Below, in pieces: positions 1-8,966 of a stretch of DNA of 64,000 nucleotides (its first letter is position 1; each line of letters opens with the position of its first letter). Source of the stretch: Algoriphagus marincola DSM 16067. GTDB taxonomy: Bacteria > Bacteroidota > Bacteroidia > Cytophagales > Cyclobacteriaceae. The DNA is taken from contig NZ_AUBU01000001.1 of NCBI RefSeq assembly GCF_000429405.1, positions 594,795 to 658,794 of the forward strand, given 5' to 3'. A program made the position numbers and the translations under genes. The notes below the pieces were generated by a model. The model had not been told where the DNA came from and searched no databases. It saw nothing but the letters and a program-made list of their open reading frames with translations.

Positions 1-512
1 GCTACAGACTGTACACGCCCTGCCGAGAGTCCAGTTTTGATCTTTTTCCATAAAACCGGTGAAAGTTCAAAACCTACCAATCGGTCCAAAATTCTTCGAG
101 CCTGCTGTGCATTGACCAAATCATAGTCGATTCCTCTTGGGCTCTCAATAGCTCGCTGTATGGCATTTTTGGTAATTTCCCGGAAGACAATTCGCTTAGT
201 GTTTTCGTCTTTCAGCTTGAGTACTTCTTTGAGATGCCAAGAAATGGCTTCTCCTTCGCGGTCGTCATCACTCGCAAGATAGATAGTCTCTGCATCCTTG
301 ATAAGGTTTTTGAGGTTTTTGATGACCTCCTTTTTATCTGGAGAAACCTCATAGGTTGGCTTGAAACGATTTTTAATATCGATGGCCTTGTCTCCTTTGG
401 GCAGATCTCTTATATGTCCGTAACTGGACGCAACTTTAAAATCCTTCCCCAAATAGCCTTCAATGGTTTTGGCTTTAGCAGGTGACTCGACGATGACTAC
501 GTTTTTGGACAT
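1..512 (-). CDS. topA: DNA topoisomerase I, N-terminal part (runs off the left edge)
   Basis: Type IA topoisomerase that relaxes negative supercoils. Only the first ~170 residues are in the window. The reading frame from the ATG at 512 opens with MSKNVVIVESPAKAKT, the Toprim start with its catalytic Glu in ESPAKAKT. The acidic Toprim motif follows at about residues 82-84 (SDDDREGEAISWH), and the downstream QQARRILDRLVGF block is also present. The active-site Tyr and zinc-binding C-terminus lie outside. The ATG is preceded by an A/T-rich stretch (on the coding strand) and no Shine-Dalgarno, which is usual in Bacteroidota. The identification is safe from the motifs. Confidence 0.96.
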   Translation of the reverse strand, partial: MSKNVVIVESPAKAKTIEGYLGKDFKVASSYGHIRDLPKGDKAIDIKNRFKPTYEVSPDKKEVIKNLKNLIKDAETIYLASDDDREGEAISWHLKEVLKLKDENTKRIVFREITKNAIQRAIESPRGIDYDLVNAQQARRILDRLVGFELSPVLWKKIKTGLSAGRVQSV

Positions 513-667
513 AAAAATTTTAGAATTAGGCTCGAGGGCTTGTTTTGAAAAGCTAAAAATAGAGGGCATTGTTTTCACCTGCAACTATTAATAATTCAGT
601 TGATTGAATGGCAGGGTGATTGTGCACTTATATATATGTAGGGAGCTAATCAAAAATTTTATCCAAA

Positions 668-1135
668 ATGAAGCATTTATTTTTAATGAGGCATGGGGAG
701 GCCAGTTTTTCAGCAGATTCAGATTTTGAAAGAACTCTTACTTCAAGAGGTCGGGAAAAAATAGTGCGAATTGCAAAAAGCTTCAATGAAAACACCCCTG
801 AAATAGACATTATGTATTGCTCTAGTGCCAGTAGGACACAAGAAACAGCGAAGATTTTTTCCCAGACGGTACTGATCAAGAAGCAAGAATTTACCCGAAT
901 TATCTATGATGGGGATATGAGGGACTTGATGGATTTGGTGGAAAATTGTTCGGATGAGTTTGACCGACTTCTAATTGTGGGGCATAATCCAGTAATCAGT
1001 ATGCTCGCCTCCAGTCTCTGTGATGGGATATATCGAAATATGCAACCTGGGGACCTGATTGCTATCGAATTTCCTCTAGATTCCTGGAAATCTGTGACTT
1101 TTGGAAGTGGGATATTGTTGGAGTTGATGAGTTAA
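668..1135 (+). CDS. sixA: SixA-like phosphohistidine phosphatase
   Basis: Histidine phosphatase superfamily (phosphoglycerate mutase fold) protein of 155 residues, the usual length of SixA. The catalytic RHG triad is at residues 8-10 (LFLMRHGEAS), the second conserved Arg is in the SSASRTQETA segment, and the second catalytic His is in VGHNPVIS. SixA proteins remove phosphate from phosphohistidine of HPt or PTS-type proteins; the target here is unknown. The protein is cytoplasmic with no signal peptide. The gene stands alone, divergent from topA, and ends just before a clear intrinsic terminator. The exact substrate is an inference from the family. Confidence 0.88.
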   Translation: MKHLFLMRHGEASFSADSDFERTLTSRGREKIVRIAKSFNENTPEIDIMYCSSASRTQETAKIFSQTVLIKKQEFTRIIYDGDMRDLMDLVENCSDEFDRLLIVGHNPVISMLASSLCDGIYRNMQPGDLIAIEFPLDSWKSVTFGSGILLELMS

Positions 1136-1142
1136 AAAAATA

Positions 1143-1169
1143 AGGCTGGGAAATCCAGCCTCATTTTTT
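1143..1169 (+). terminator. Intrinsic terminator after sixA
   Basis: A 7-bp perfect stem AGGCTGG / CCAGCCT (1143-1149 and 1155-1161) with a short loop is followed by TCATTTTTT, 7 nt after the sixA stop codon. Confidence 0.85.
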
Positions 1170-1336
1170 CACTCAGATGCGAACTTCCAATAGAATAAAA
1201 GAATTCATACTTGAATCAGCTTGGAGGATTAAAATTGGGGTTTCGATCTTCTTTCTTTCTACTTACAGCCCCATGAGCTAAGATTTTATGCTACCGCTAG
1301 AATTCTATTTATTCGTATTTTAATTTTTCAAAAGTT

Positions 1337-3877
1337 TCAATCCATTTGATTTCCAAAGAAAATCGCATTTAAGAAGAGCTTATTGGTTCCAAACCAAGCC
1401 CCTCTGAAATTAGGGTTGTCGAAGAAATGAACGACCCTTCCACGTCCCGATGGAGAAATAAGGACACTGGCGCTTTGCTTGAGTTTCTCAAGGTTTTGGT
1501 CGGAAATATAGCCTCCTAGGTGTGGATTCTCGGTGTATCGGATAGGTGTGAGGTATTTGTTTTTGCTAGGTTGGATGAAAATATTGCTGTTTCTGTAGAC
1601 AGGAATATTTTTCATTTGGTATCCATAAGCAATGGGATGAGTCAAGTCCAGCTCTGCCATATAAATACTGCCTCCAACAGCTTTCGCCCCTTCGAAATCG
1701 CGGCTACTCGCAAAGGGAAGAGATTCAGGTTCGGCTTTTTCCTCAAGTTCTACTGCAGATTCATTGGTGATTCCCTGCCGATTCAGCCAAAGGCTTGCAC
1801 TTTTGAGTGAAACAATGGTTCCTCCTCGCTGAATCCAATCTTTGAGGTGCTCAACAGCCGAATTAGAAAGGCTGTTGTAATTACCGGATGCCAGTATCAG
1901 CGTATTGTAATCAAATAGGTTTACCCTTCCAAAATCATCTGTATTTACTTTTGTAATAGGCATTCCCACTTTTGAATCTAGCAAATGCCAAATTTCACCG
2001 GCCTCATAGCTAGAAACACCCGGTCCTACCAGCATAATGACTTTTGGTTGTTGAACGGCACCTACTGAGTTAGATCCTAAATCAATTCCTGAAAGGTTTA
2101 GCCCCGTTTCTACCTTATATACTTTCTGCTGATTTTTATTGGCGATGTTTTTCAGCTGATCGATCAATTCTGTATCCTTGATTTTTTGGAAACCCATCGG
2201 AATCATTAGCGTCCCTGCTGCAAAATCTACCGCACCTTCTTGAGTTTGCGATTGGAATGGTCGGTTGACTACCTCTACATGAATTCCAGCTTTTTGTAGC
2301 TCATAAAGTGCCTTCGGCGCAAAGTAATCTGACCAGTCAATGAGATAGGCATAGGCTTTTCCTTCAGGGAATTCAAAGACAGGTTTCGCTACCTCTTTGA
2401 CTTCAACACCTGATTGAGCAGATGGTGCAGCGGCGAAAGGCATCCCATAAGCTGCTGCCATGGTCCAGGCTGATGCGTCGTAAAAAACCGAATCAGCAAA
2501 TTCTTTTACGTATTCAAACATGGTGCGAACCATGCGGTATTGAGGTTGTGCGGTAGGGACCACCCATGATTTTCCTTTTTTGAAGGTGTTATTTCCAACC
2601 CTCAAATCAGCATTATTTTCATATACATCAATCTGATGATCAAGTAGAAATTGAACAAAGAGTCTATTTCTGCTTTCGTCATACTCATCTCCAAACACAT
2701 AGTTTTTAGCCGGGTCTTTTCTTCCTTCAGCAACGGCCGTTTCAAAGAATTCCCGCAGATAATCATGCATATATTCTCGATTGTCAATAGCAGCTTCTAG
2801 GGTGGCTAGGGAGTTGACCACATGATTTCGAATGGTGAATGCAAAAGAGATGTCGCCTCGCTGACTAGCTTGAAGATGGCCACGGCTACTGGCTGTTTCA
2901 AATACCAAACCTAGACCTCCATGGATATCTGGATAGGTAGAACCATAGCCAGGATAGCTATTGTCAAAAACCTCTTTTGTCCAATAAAGACTACCGATTT
3001 CATCCATGTATTTCGCAAAGTAGTCGGCAAAAATCGGGTTGATTTCATCGTAGTTTTTTCTTGGAACTACAGGGTTTTCGGATCCGTAGGGTTTGGTTGG
3101 TTCGAAGAAATAGGTGCTATTCGTTCCCATTTCGTGAAAGTCAGTGATCACATTAGGATACCACTGATGATACCATTGGACTTTGGTCTGTGATTCAGGA
3201 TGGGCAAGTGGAAGCCAGTCTCTGTTAAGATCATACCAATAATGGTTGGTTCGGCCTCCAGGCCAAGCTTCATTGTGCTCTCTGTCCAAAGGATCTGCGA
3301 CCGGTGGAAAGCCTTTGTTAGAATTAGCCCAAAGACTGTGTCTGTCTCTTCCATCTGGGTTGAGGGTTGGATCGATGAGTACTACAGATTCTTCTCTGAC
3401 TCTCTGAGCGAGTTCAGATTGACCTGCTACAATCCAATAAGCGGTCAAGAGTGCTGCTTCTGCTGAAGAAGGTTCATTTCCATGCACCCCATACCCCAAA
3501 TGAACGATAGATGGCATTTGGCTGACATTTGGCTTGGGTTGAGTTGGGTCTGCCAATTGTACCTGAGTTTGTCTGATCGCTTCCAGGTTGGCCATGTTGC
3601 TTTCGTTGGCAATGGTCAGGATAACTTTCGGCCTGTGTTCGTGTGTATAGCCGATCGTTTCCAGTTTGACCAGATCACTGAGCTCATCCAATTTTTCGTA
3701 GTATTTGACGATGAGGTCATAGCGAGTATGCCAGTCTCCGACAGGGTAGCCCAAGAATTCCTCAGGTGATGGAATTTCCGGATCAAACTTTTCCCCTGGG
3801 AAATAATACTCAGTTTGACTAAAAGCGAATTGAGCTGTGAAAAACAGACTTAAAATAGAGAGGTAGATCTTCTTCAT
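1337..3877 (-). CDS. Exported M14-family zinc carboxypeptidase-like protein
   Basis: Secreted metallopeptidase of 846 residues with a Sec signal peptide (MKKIYLSILSLFFTAQFAFSQ). The M14 zinc ligands are visible: H132 and E135 in HGNEPSSAE, and H248 in FHEMGTNS. The general base Glu is probably E327 in LVFETASSRG. The M14 domain covers roughly residues 50-370. The remaining ~470 residues include a glutamine-amidotransferase-like segment near VIMLVGPGVSSYEAGEIWHLL, as often seen in large Bacteroidota M14 proteins. It should act in the periplasm or outside the cell on peptides or modified amino acids; substrate unknown. It is divergent from the DUF1080 gene, and a long inverted repeat lies between the two. 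No C-terminal sorting domain was recognised. Confidence 0.88.
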   Translation of the reverse strand: MKKIYLSILSLFFTAQFAFSQTEYYFPGEKFDPEIPSPEEFLGYPVGDWHTRYDLIVKYYEKLDELSDLVKLETIGYTHEHRPKVILTIANESNMANLEAIRQTQVQLADPTQPKPNVSQMPSIVHLGYGVHGNEPSSAEAALLTAYWIVAGQSELAQRVREESVVLIDPTLNPDGRDRHSLWANSNKGFPPVADPLDREHNEAWPGGRTNHYWYDLNRDWLPLAHPESQTKVQWYHQWYPNVITDFHEMGTNSTYFFEPTKPYGSENPVVPRKNYDEINPIFADYFAKYMDEIGSLYWTKEVFDNSYPGYGSTYPDIHGGLGLVFETASSRGHLQASQRGDISFAFTIRNHVVNSLATLEAAIDNREYMHDYLREFFETAVAEGRKDPAKNYVFGDEYDESRNRLFVQFLLDHQIDVYENNADLRVGNNTFKKGKSWVVPTAQPQYRMVRTMFEYVKEFADSVFYDASAWTMAAAYGMPFAAAPSAQSGVEVKEVAKPVFEFPEGKAYAYLIDWSDYFAPKALYELQKAGIHVEVVNRPFQSQTQEGAVDFAAGTLMIPMGFQKIKDTELIDQLKNIANKNQQKVYKVETGLNLSGIDLGSNSVGAVQQPKVIMLVGPGVSSYEAGEIWHLLDSKVGMPITKVNTDDFGRVNLFDYNTLILASGNYNSLSNSAVEHLKDWIQRGGTIVSLKSASLWLNRQGITNESAVELEEKAEPESLPFASSRDFEGAKAVGGSIYMAELDLTHPIAYGYQMKNIPVYRNSNIFIQPSKNKYLTPIRYTENPHLGGYISDQNLEKLKQSASVLISPSGRGRVVHFFDNPNFRGAWFGTNKLFLNAIFFGNQMD

Positions 3878-3912
3878 AAGGTGAAATTTTCAGAAAATTA
3901 GGAAAGCTTATG

Positions 3913-3956
3913 GCGCTTGCAATCAAAAATCCATCAATGGTTTTTTGATTGAGCGC
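3913..3956. repeat. Long inverted repeat in a divergent promoter region
   Basis: Arms GCGCT-TG-CAATCAAAAATCCAT (3913-3934) and ATGGTTTTTTGATTG-AGCGC (3937-3956) pair almost perfectly around a 2-nt centre, with one mismatch and a 2-nt bulge. It sits between the start codons of the M14 peptidase (minus) and the DUF1080 gene (plus), a place for an operator rather than a terminator. Function is unproven. Confidence 0.6.
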
Positions 3957-4008
3957 ATTTGGACTTAATTTATCCTGTGAAATTATAAACCTTAAAATAA
4001 TCTACGGT

Positions 4009-4776
4009 ATGAACATTCGATTTAAATCACTTTTATTCCTTTTCCTTTCGGCAGGTTTGAGTTTGTCCTTGTATGGTCAAGAGAAAACTCCACCGCCAAT
4101 GCCTCCTCAAGCTACTGAGTTCTATACACCTGTCCCTCCAAAAATTACTCCTGGAGCTGAAAACAACCTTCCTCCCTCAGATGCCATCGTACTTTTCGAT
4201 GGAAGTAGCTTGAATAGTTTTGTTTCTGCCAGAGATGGGTCTAGTCCCGCTGAGTGGATTATAGAAAATGGTGAACTAGTCGTGACTCCAGGGAAAGGGG
4301 ATATCCAGTCAAAAATGGCCTTTGGAGATGCACAATATCACATCGAATGGTCAGCTCCAACAGAGATCAAAGGTGAGGGACAAGGTCGCGGAAACTCTGG
4401 GTTTTTCTTAATGGGACTCTATGAAGTACAGATTTTGGATAGCTACGAAAGCAAGACCTACACCAATGGACAGGCTGGAAGTATCTATAAGCAGTTTCCT
4501 CCACTAGTCAATCCACTTCGTGCCCCAGGAGAATGGAATTATTATGATATCATTTTCAAAGCTCCACGTTTTGATAAAAATGGAATGCTTACCTCTCCAG
4601 CCACTGTGACCGTTTTGATCAATGGTGTTTTGGTACAAAATCATGTGATCCTTCGCGGACCTACTGAATACATCGGCATCCCAAATTACAAAGCCCATGC
4701 TGAGGCTCTTCCAATTAAGCTTCAGGATCATAGCAATCCGGTGAGGTTTAGAAATATTTGGGTACGACCGCTGTAA
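4009..4776 (+). CDS. Exported DUF1080 (3-keto-glycoside hydrolase-like) protein
   Basis: The DUF1080/3-keto-disaccharide hydrolase family has a jelly-roll, concanavalin-like fold. Family features seen are IVLFDGSSLNSFVS, GNSGFFLMGLYEVQILDSY and the ending VRFRNIWVRPL. The start at 4009 was chosen over an in-frame ATG at 3949 because it begins a good Sec signal peptide (MNIRFKSLLFLFLSAGLSLSLYGQ). The mature protein would be periplasmic. It lies 90 nt upstream of a Tat-exported Gfo/Idh/MocA oxidoreductase, a pairing known from bacterial 3-keto-glycoside pathways. There an oxidoreductase oxidises a sugar at C3 and the DUF1080 enzyme then breaks the glycosidic bond. That role is inferred from family and neighbour, not from visible catalytic residues. 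Confidence 0.85.
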   Translation: MNIRFKSLLFLFLSAGLSLSLYGQEKTPPPMPPQATEFYTPVPPKITPGAENNLPPSDAIVLFDGSSLNSFVSARDGSSPAEWIIENGELVVTPGKGDIQSKMAFGDAQYHIEWSAPTEIKGEGQGRGNSGFFLMGLYEVQILDSYESKTYTNGQAGSIYKQFPPLVNPLRAPGEWNYYDIIFKAPRFDKNGMLTSPATVTVLINGVLVQNHVILRGPTEYIGIPNYKAHAEALPIKLQDHSNPVRFRNIWVRPL

Positions 4777-4866
4777 GTATCAAGAATCTGGTATCAAGGA
4801 CCTTGTGCCTCTTTACCGAATACTTAAAAACTGATTAAAACCTATTAACATAAACCCTTGACAAAA

Positions 4867-6207
4867 ATGTTCTCTCGAAGAAAATTTCTACAAAATACCA
4901 TGCTCCTAGGAGCTGGACTCAGCATGCCATCAGTATTAACTGCGGCAGATTTTGGTGCTTTTACCCGAAAAATCAAGCCTTCAGATCAACTCAATTATGG
5001 AGTCATCGGCTGCAAAGGTATGGGCTGGTCCAATATGAACGCACATCTCAAAATGGCTAACGTCAATTGTGTTGCTTTAGCAGATGTAGATCAATCTGTT
5101 TTGGACCAACGAACTGAGGATGTTTTTAAGCAGCGAGGTACTCGTCCAAAGCAGTATAAAGACTACCGGAAAATGCTGGAAGATCCGGATATTGATGTGG
5201 TGATCATCGGTACGCCTGACCATTGGCATTGTTTGAATATGGTCGATGCGGTATCTGCAGGCAAGCACGTGTATGTTGAGAAACCCATAGCCAATACCAT
5301 CGAGGAGTGTCAAATCATGGTGAAGGCCCAAGAGCGATATGGAAAAGTCGTACAAGTGGGGCAATGGCAACGATCTGGAAGTCAATATGACCAAGCTATC
5401 AATTATGTCAAATCCGGGAAGTTGGGACAGATTCGACTAGTCAAATGTTGGGCATATCAAGGTTGGATGAAGCCCGTCCCTGTGCTCCCCAATGGCCCGG
5501 CACCTGCAGGGGTAGATTACGATATGTGGTTGGGTCCTGCACCGAAAAGAGAGTTCAACCCTAATCGTTTTCATTTCAACTTCCGTTGGTTTTGGGATTA
5601 TGCAGGTGGCTTGATGACCGATTGGGGAGTTCATGAGATTGATATTGCACTTTATGCGATGGGAGTAAGCGCTCCTAAATCAGTCATGGCTTCAGGAGGG
5701 AAATTTGCCTATCCTGACGACGCTTCTGAGACTCCAGATACACTGCAAACTGTCTATGAATACGATGGATTCAACATGCTTTGGGAGCATGCAACAGGCA
5801 TCGATGGAGGAAATTATGGCACGACTGAAGGAATCGCATTTATCGGAAATAATGCTACCCTTGTGGTCAATCGTGGAGGCTGGAAAGTAATCCCCGAAAC
5901 AGAAAATGTAGATGGTGAACGAAAGCCAAAAGTGGAAGAGGTTCCCCATACACGACCTGAAGGTAGTGCACTGGATTTGCATGCAGTCAATTTTGTTGAT
6001 TCTGTGATGGCAAATGATCCGGGTATGTTGAAATGTGCCATTCAGACCGGCTCGGTAGCAGCTATCAATGCTCAGATGGGAAATATCGCCTACAAAACAG
6101 GTAAGAAAGTTTATTGGGACGCAGGTAAAAACCAATTTAGTGATAGTGAGGCAAATGATTTGATGAAAGCCCATTATCACAACGGCTGGCAGGTTCCTAA
6201 AGTCTAA
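4867..6207 (+). CDS. Tat-exported Gfo/Idh/MocA-family oxidoreductase
   Basis: NAD(P)-dependent sugar oxidoreductase family. The N-terminus MFSRRKFLQNTMLLGAGLS holds a twin-arginine motif (SRRKFLQ) followed by a hydrophobic stretch, so the folded, cofactor-loaded enzyme is likely sent to the periplasm. The Rossmann glycine motif is GVIGCKGMG and the conserved EKP motif is in YVEKPIANT. The C-terminal alpha/beta domain includes WFWDYAGGLMTDWGVHEID. The start was set at the ATG 4867 rather than the in-frame TTG at 4858, because it sits next to the Tat motif. It is probably co-transcribed with the upstream DUF1080 gene. The substrate is not evident; a 3-keto-sugar-forming role is inferred. Confidence 0.9.
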   Translation: MFSRRKFLQNTMLLGAGLSMPSVLTAADFGAFTRKIKPSDQLNYGVIGCKGMGWSNMNAHLKMANVNCVALADVDQSVLDQRTEDVFKQRGTRPKQYKDYRKMLEDPDIDVVIIGTPDHWHCLNMVDAVSAGKHVYVEKPIANTIEECQIMVKAQERYGKVVQVGQWQRSGSQYDQAINYVKSGKLGQIRLVKCWAYQGWMKPVPVLPNGPAPAGVDYDMWLGPAPKREFNPNRFHFNFRWFWDYAGGLMTDWGVHEIDIALYAMGVSAPKSVMASGGKFAYPDDASETPDTLQTVYEYDGFNMLWEHATGIDGGNYGTTEGIAFIGNNATLVVNRGGWKVIPETENVDGERKPKVEEVPHTRPEGSALDLHAVNFVDSVMANDPGMLKCAIQTGSVAAINAQMGNIAYKTGKKVYWDAGKNQFSDSEANDLMKAHYHNGWQVPKV

Positions 6208-6246
6208 TACTATCATGGGGCTAAATCTTTTTTTGTAAATTCAGGA

Positions 6247-7497
6247 ATGAAGTATTTAGCCCCAATTGTATTTTTTATCTTTTTCGTGGCTTGCAAACCT
6301 ACACAGCAGTGGTCAGGCCAAGGCCCTATTAATGTGGTTTCCACCAAGGATAAACCGATCGAAACCCAAGTCTATCGGGATTTTGATCTGGGTGATGGTT
6401 TTTTCATTTCTAATAAAATGGAAGGTGGAAGACTGAATGATGCCAAGAGGGTCAACGACACCTTGATCGAGGTGATGATTTTACCAGAGAATCAGCCCAT
6501 CAACCCGAGTCCATGGTATGCATTCAAAATGTGGTCAGAAGAGGAAAAGCAACTATGGATTCGGCTGACTTATCCTCAAAATGGCTTTCACCGCTATTAT
6601 CCCAAAATCAACAAGCGAGGGCTTTATTATAAGAAGTTGGATTCTGCGGCTTTTCACCCGCACTACAAAACATTGGAGGATGGAAGAAGGCAGATTGAAT
6701 TTGCTGAAGCGAAGGTTTGGGTAGGTCCGGATACGCTTTGGATAGCGGCACAGGATTTTGCAGGGACAGCCTATGTGGAGAGGTGGAAAGGGAAAATCCT
6801 TGAAAATGATTTTGTTGAAAAAATTGAAATTGGGCAAAGCAAAGAAGGTAGACCACTGGAGATTTTGAAAATAGGGGAAGCTGATGATCAAAAAATGCTC
6901 ATGGCTATTTCCTTACAGCATCCACCCGAAATTCCAGGTTTCCTTGCCTTAAAAAGCTTTGTCGAGACACTTTGTGAGGATAGTCCTCAGGCTAAAAAAT
7001 TCCGAAGTAAATATAACCTGTATGTCATGCCTTTGATGAACCCTGATGGAGTGGCCAGGGGTCATTGGCGGCATAATGTAGGAGGGGTAGATACTAATCG
7101 TGATTGGATCAATTTCAACCAGCCAGAGCCGAAAGCTTTGGCCGAATTTATGGAGTCCAAAGTGCGCGAAACAGGGGGTGAATTCGTGTTTGCAGCAGAT
7201 TTTCATGCTACTTGGGAAGATATTTTTTACACAATCAATGAGGATTTGGATGGGAATCATCCTGGTCTCATTCCCAAATTAATAAAGCGATCATCTCGAA
7301 AAATCCCGGGTTATGACCCCAATATTCGACCATCGGAAGGTATGGAACGAGGAGTCACTTCGAGTTCCTACTTCTTCTTTGTTCATGGCGCTGAGGCGAT
7401 GACTTTTGAAGTAGGAGATAATACACCTCGAAGACTGATTCGTCAAAAGGGTGAAACAACGGCTCGAGAACTCATGCGGATTTTGAATAGGAAGTAA
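6247..7497 (+). CDS. M14-family metallopeptidase lipoprotein
   Basis: Zinc carboxypeptidase-like protein of 416 residues with an SPII signal (FFIFFVACKPT), so anchored to a membrane. Zinc ligands are H225 and E228 (LQHPPEIPG) and H320 (DFHATWED). The likely catalytic Glu is E388 (MTFEVGDNT). NPDGVARGHWRHNVGGVDTN matches the substrate-binding NPDG...R..N..GVDLNR block of M14 enzymes. The first ~190 residues are a beta-rich domain of unknown role. It lies 39 nt after the oxidoreductase gene and may share its transcript. It is not a close copy of the larger M14 protein at 1337-3877. Confidence 0.87.
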   Translation: MKYLAPIVFFIFFVACKPTQQWSGQGPINVVSTKDKPIETQVYRDFDLGDGFFISNKMEGGRLNDAKRVNDTLIEVMILPENQPINPSPWYAFKMWSEEEKQLWIRLTYPQNGFHRYYPKINKRGLYYKKLDSAAFHPHYKTLEDGRRQIEFAEAKVWVGPDTLWIAAQDFAGTAYVERWKGKILENDFVEKIEIGQSKEGRPLEILKIGEADDQKMLMAISLQHPPEIPGFLALKSFVETLCEDSPQAKKFRSKYNLYVMPLMNPDGVARGHWRHNVGGVDTNRDWINFNQPEPKALAEFMESKVRETGGEFVFAADFHATWEDIFYTINEDLDGNHPGLIPKLIKRSSRKIPGYDPNIRPSEGMERGVTSSSYFFFVHGAEAMTFEVGDNTPRRLIRQKGETTARELMRILNRK

Positions 7498-7528
7498 GCG
7501 CCCTACCGGTATTTTGAAAAATGTTCAC

Positions 7529-8914
7529 TTACCAAATCCAGGTTCCAGTTGCTCCAGGATTTAGATTGGTGCTGAATTGAGTCTTGCCTTCCTGAACTTG
7601 GAAAGCTACAGGAGCCGAACTGTCATTTAGCACAATCAGGACCTTTTTCCCTGAAGGTGTTTGATAGGCGACATTAGGCAAACCTTCGATTGAATTGGAT
7701 TCGATTCTGACCGAGCCCTCATCTACAAATTTGCTGGCATGAGCGATGACATAATAGGCTGGATTTCGCATAACTTGATCTCCATCTATTGTCACCGCAC
7801 CCAAGCAACGGTCACATCCTCCACGGTCAGTATGAGGAGTCAGACTTGGATTTGAGCTTAGATTCCATTCCAAAACCGTTTTTGCCCAATTCCTAGGCGC
7901 TCCGATCAGTAGATTTTTTACATGCCATGGAATATCTCCTTCCAAATTACCGGGTGCACCTACCCATTGCTCTGTGAAGTAGATGTTTTTGTTGGGAAAG
8001 GCTCGATGAACTTCTGAAAGTGCTTCAATTTCTCCTCCATACAGATGAAATGCCGAACCGTCAATAAATGGATTAGCCAAACTGTCACTCATGACTGAAA
8101 TCGGGTAGTCGGGTCGATCCGCATTGTGGTCATAAACCACAATTTTGGTCTCGATACCTGATTCCGAGAAAGCCGGTCCCAGGTACCTCCCGATGAAGCG
8201 GGCTTGCTGCTCCGGAAGCATCAGAAGTGAAGGGTTGTTTCCAGGATGCAAGGGCTCGTTTTGTATGGTCAGGGCGTCTATGTTGATGCCTTCAGCTTTC
8301 ATAGCCTGGATATATTTAACCAAGTATTTTGCATAGGCAGGCTCGAATTCTTCCAAAAGGGATCCTCCTCTTGTATCCTTGTTGTCTTTCATCCACTTAG
8401 GTGGAGACCAAGGGGAGGCCATTAATTTGATTTTGGGGTTGATTTCCAAAATCATCTTCAATACTGGAATTACATCCAGGGTGTCGTAGCTTAGGCTAAA
8501 ATTTTCCAGTTCGGGGTCTATTGCCAGTGAATCTTCCAGATCATTGTAAGAAAAGGGGAATTCATTCAAGTCAGAGGCAGCAACAGAAAGCCTAAGGTAA
8601 TTGATTCGGATGCTGTTTTCCTCATTGCCAAAAAGCTCAAGAAGGAGTGAATTGCGTGCCGAATCGCTCATCTGAAGGATGTGCTGAGCAGAGCCTTGAC
8701 TCAAGGTGAATCCAAAGCCATCCATAGACTGGAAGCGTGACTCGATGTCAATAGTTATGGTTTGAGGTTCTTGTCCAGATTTAAGCATTTCGGGATTTTT
8801 CTCGAAAAGAATTCCAGACTTCGGATCTGTCAACCAAAAGTTGACTTTTGGATCCTGAACCTGGCAAGAGACTAGGAGAATACATCCAAACAGAAAGGGA
8901 AATAGATTTTTCAT
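7529..8914 (-). CDS. Glycoside hydrolase family 30 lipoprotein (glucosylceramidase/beta-glucanase type)
   Basis: A 461-residue GH30 enzyme with a lipoprotein signal (FLFGCILLVSCQ). Family signatures are MDGFGFTLSQGSA near the start and LMASPWSPPKWMKDN. The acid/base Glu is at ~220 in TIQNEP and the nucleophile Glu at ~315 in YFTEQWVG. The C-terminal small beta-domain is present (IVLNDSS...). GH30 retains anomeric configuration and includes glucocerebrosidases and beta-1,6-glucanases; the linkage cannot be told from sequence alone. It is surface or periplasmic. Its ATG follows an intrinsic terminator by only a few bases, so its own promoter is not obvious. Confidence 0.9.
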   Translation of the reverse strand: MKNLFPFLFGCILLVSCQVQDPKVNFWLTDPKSGILFEKNPEMLKSGQEPQTITIDIESRFQSMDGFGFTLSQGSAQHILQMSDSARNSLLLELFGNEENSIRINYLRLSVAASDLNEFPFSYNDLEDSLAIDPELENFSLSYDTLDVIPVLKMILEINPKIKLMASPWSPPKWMKDNKDTRGGSLLEEFEPAYAKYLVKYIQAMKAEGINIDALTIQNEPLHPGNNPSLLMLPEQQARFIGRYLGPAFSESGIETKIVVYDHNADRPDYPISVMSDSLANPFIDGSAFHLYGGEIEALSEVHRAFPNKNIYFTEQWVGAPGNLEGDIPWHVKNLLIGAPRNWAKTVLEWNLSSNPSLTPHTDRGGCDRCLGAVTIDGDQVMRNPAYYVIAHASKFVDEGSVRIESNSIEGLPNVAYQTPSGKKVLIVLNDSSAPVAFQVQEGKTQFSTNLNPGATGTWIW

Positions 8915-8921
8915 ATGTAAT

Positions 8922-8945
8922 AAAAAAGCCTCGGATGACCGAGGC
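8922..8945 (-). terminator. Intrinsic terminator between a small secreted protein gene and the GH30 gene
   Basis: Read on the minus strand: GCCTCGG-TCAT-CCGAGGC, a perfect 7-bp stem, followed by TTTTTTA. It lies after the stop codon at 8967 and ends 8 nt before the GH30 start codon at 8914. Confidence 0.82.
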
Positions 8946-8966
8946 TGTGAAGTTAAGCAATTAGCG

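Noticed and set aside
5692..6216. 174-codon open frame on the minus strand
   Set aside because: It lies opposite the well-supported Gfo/Idh/MocA gene and has no family features.
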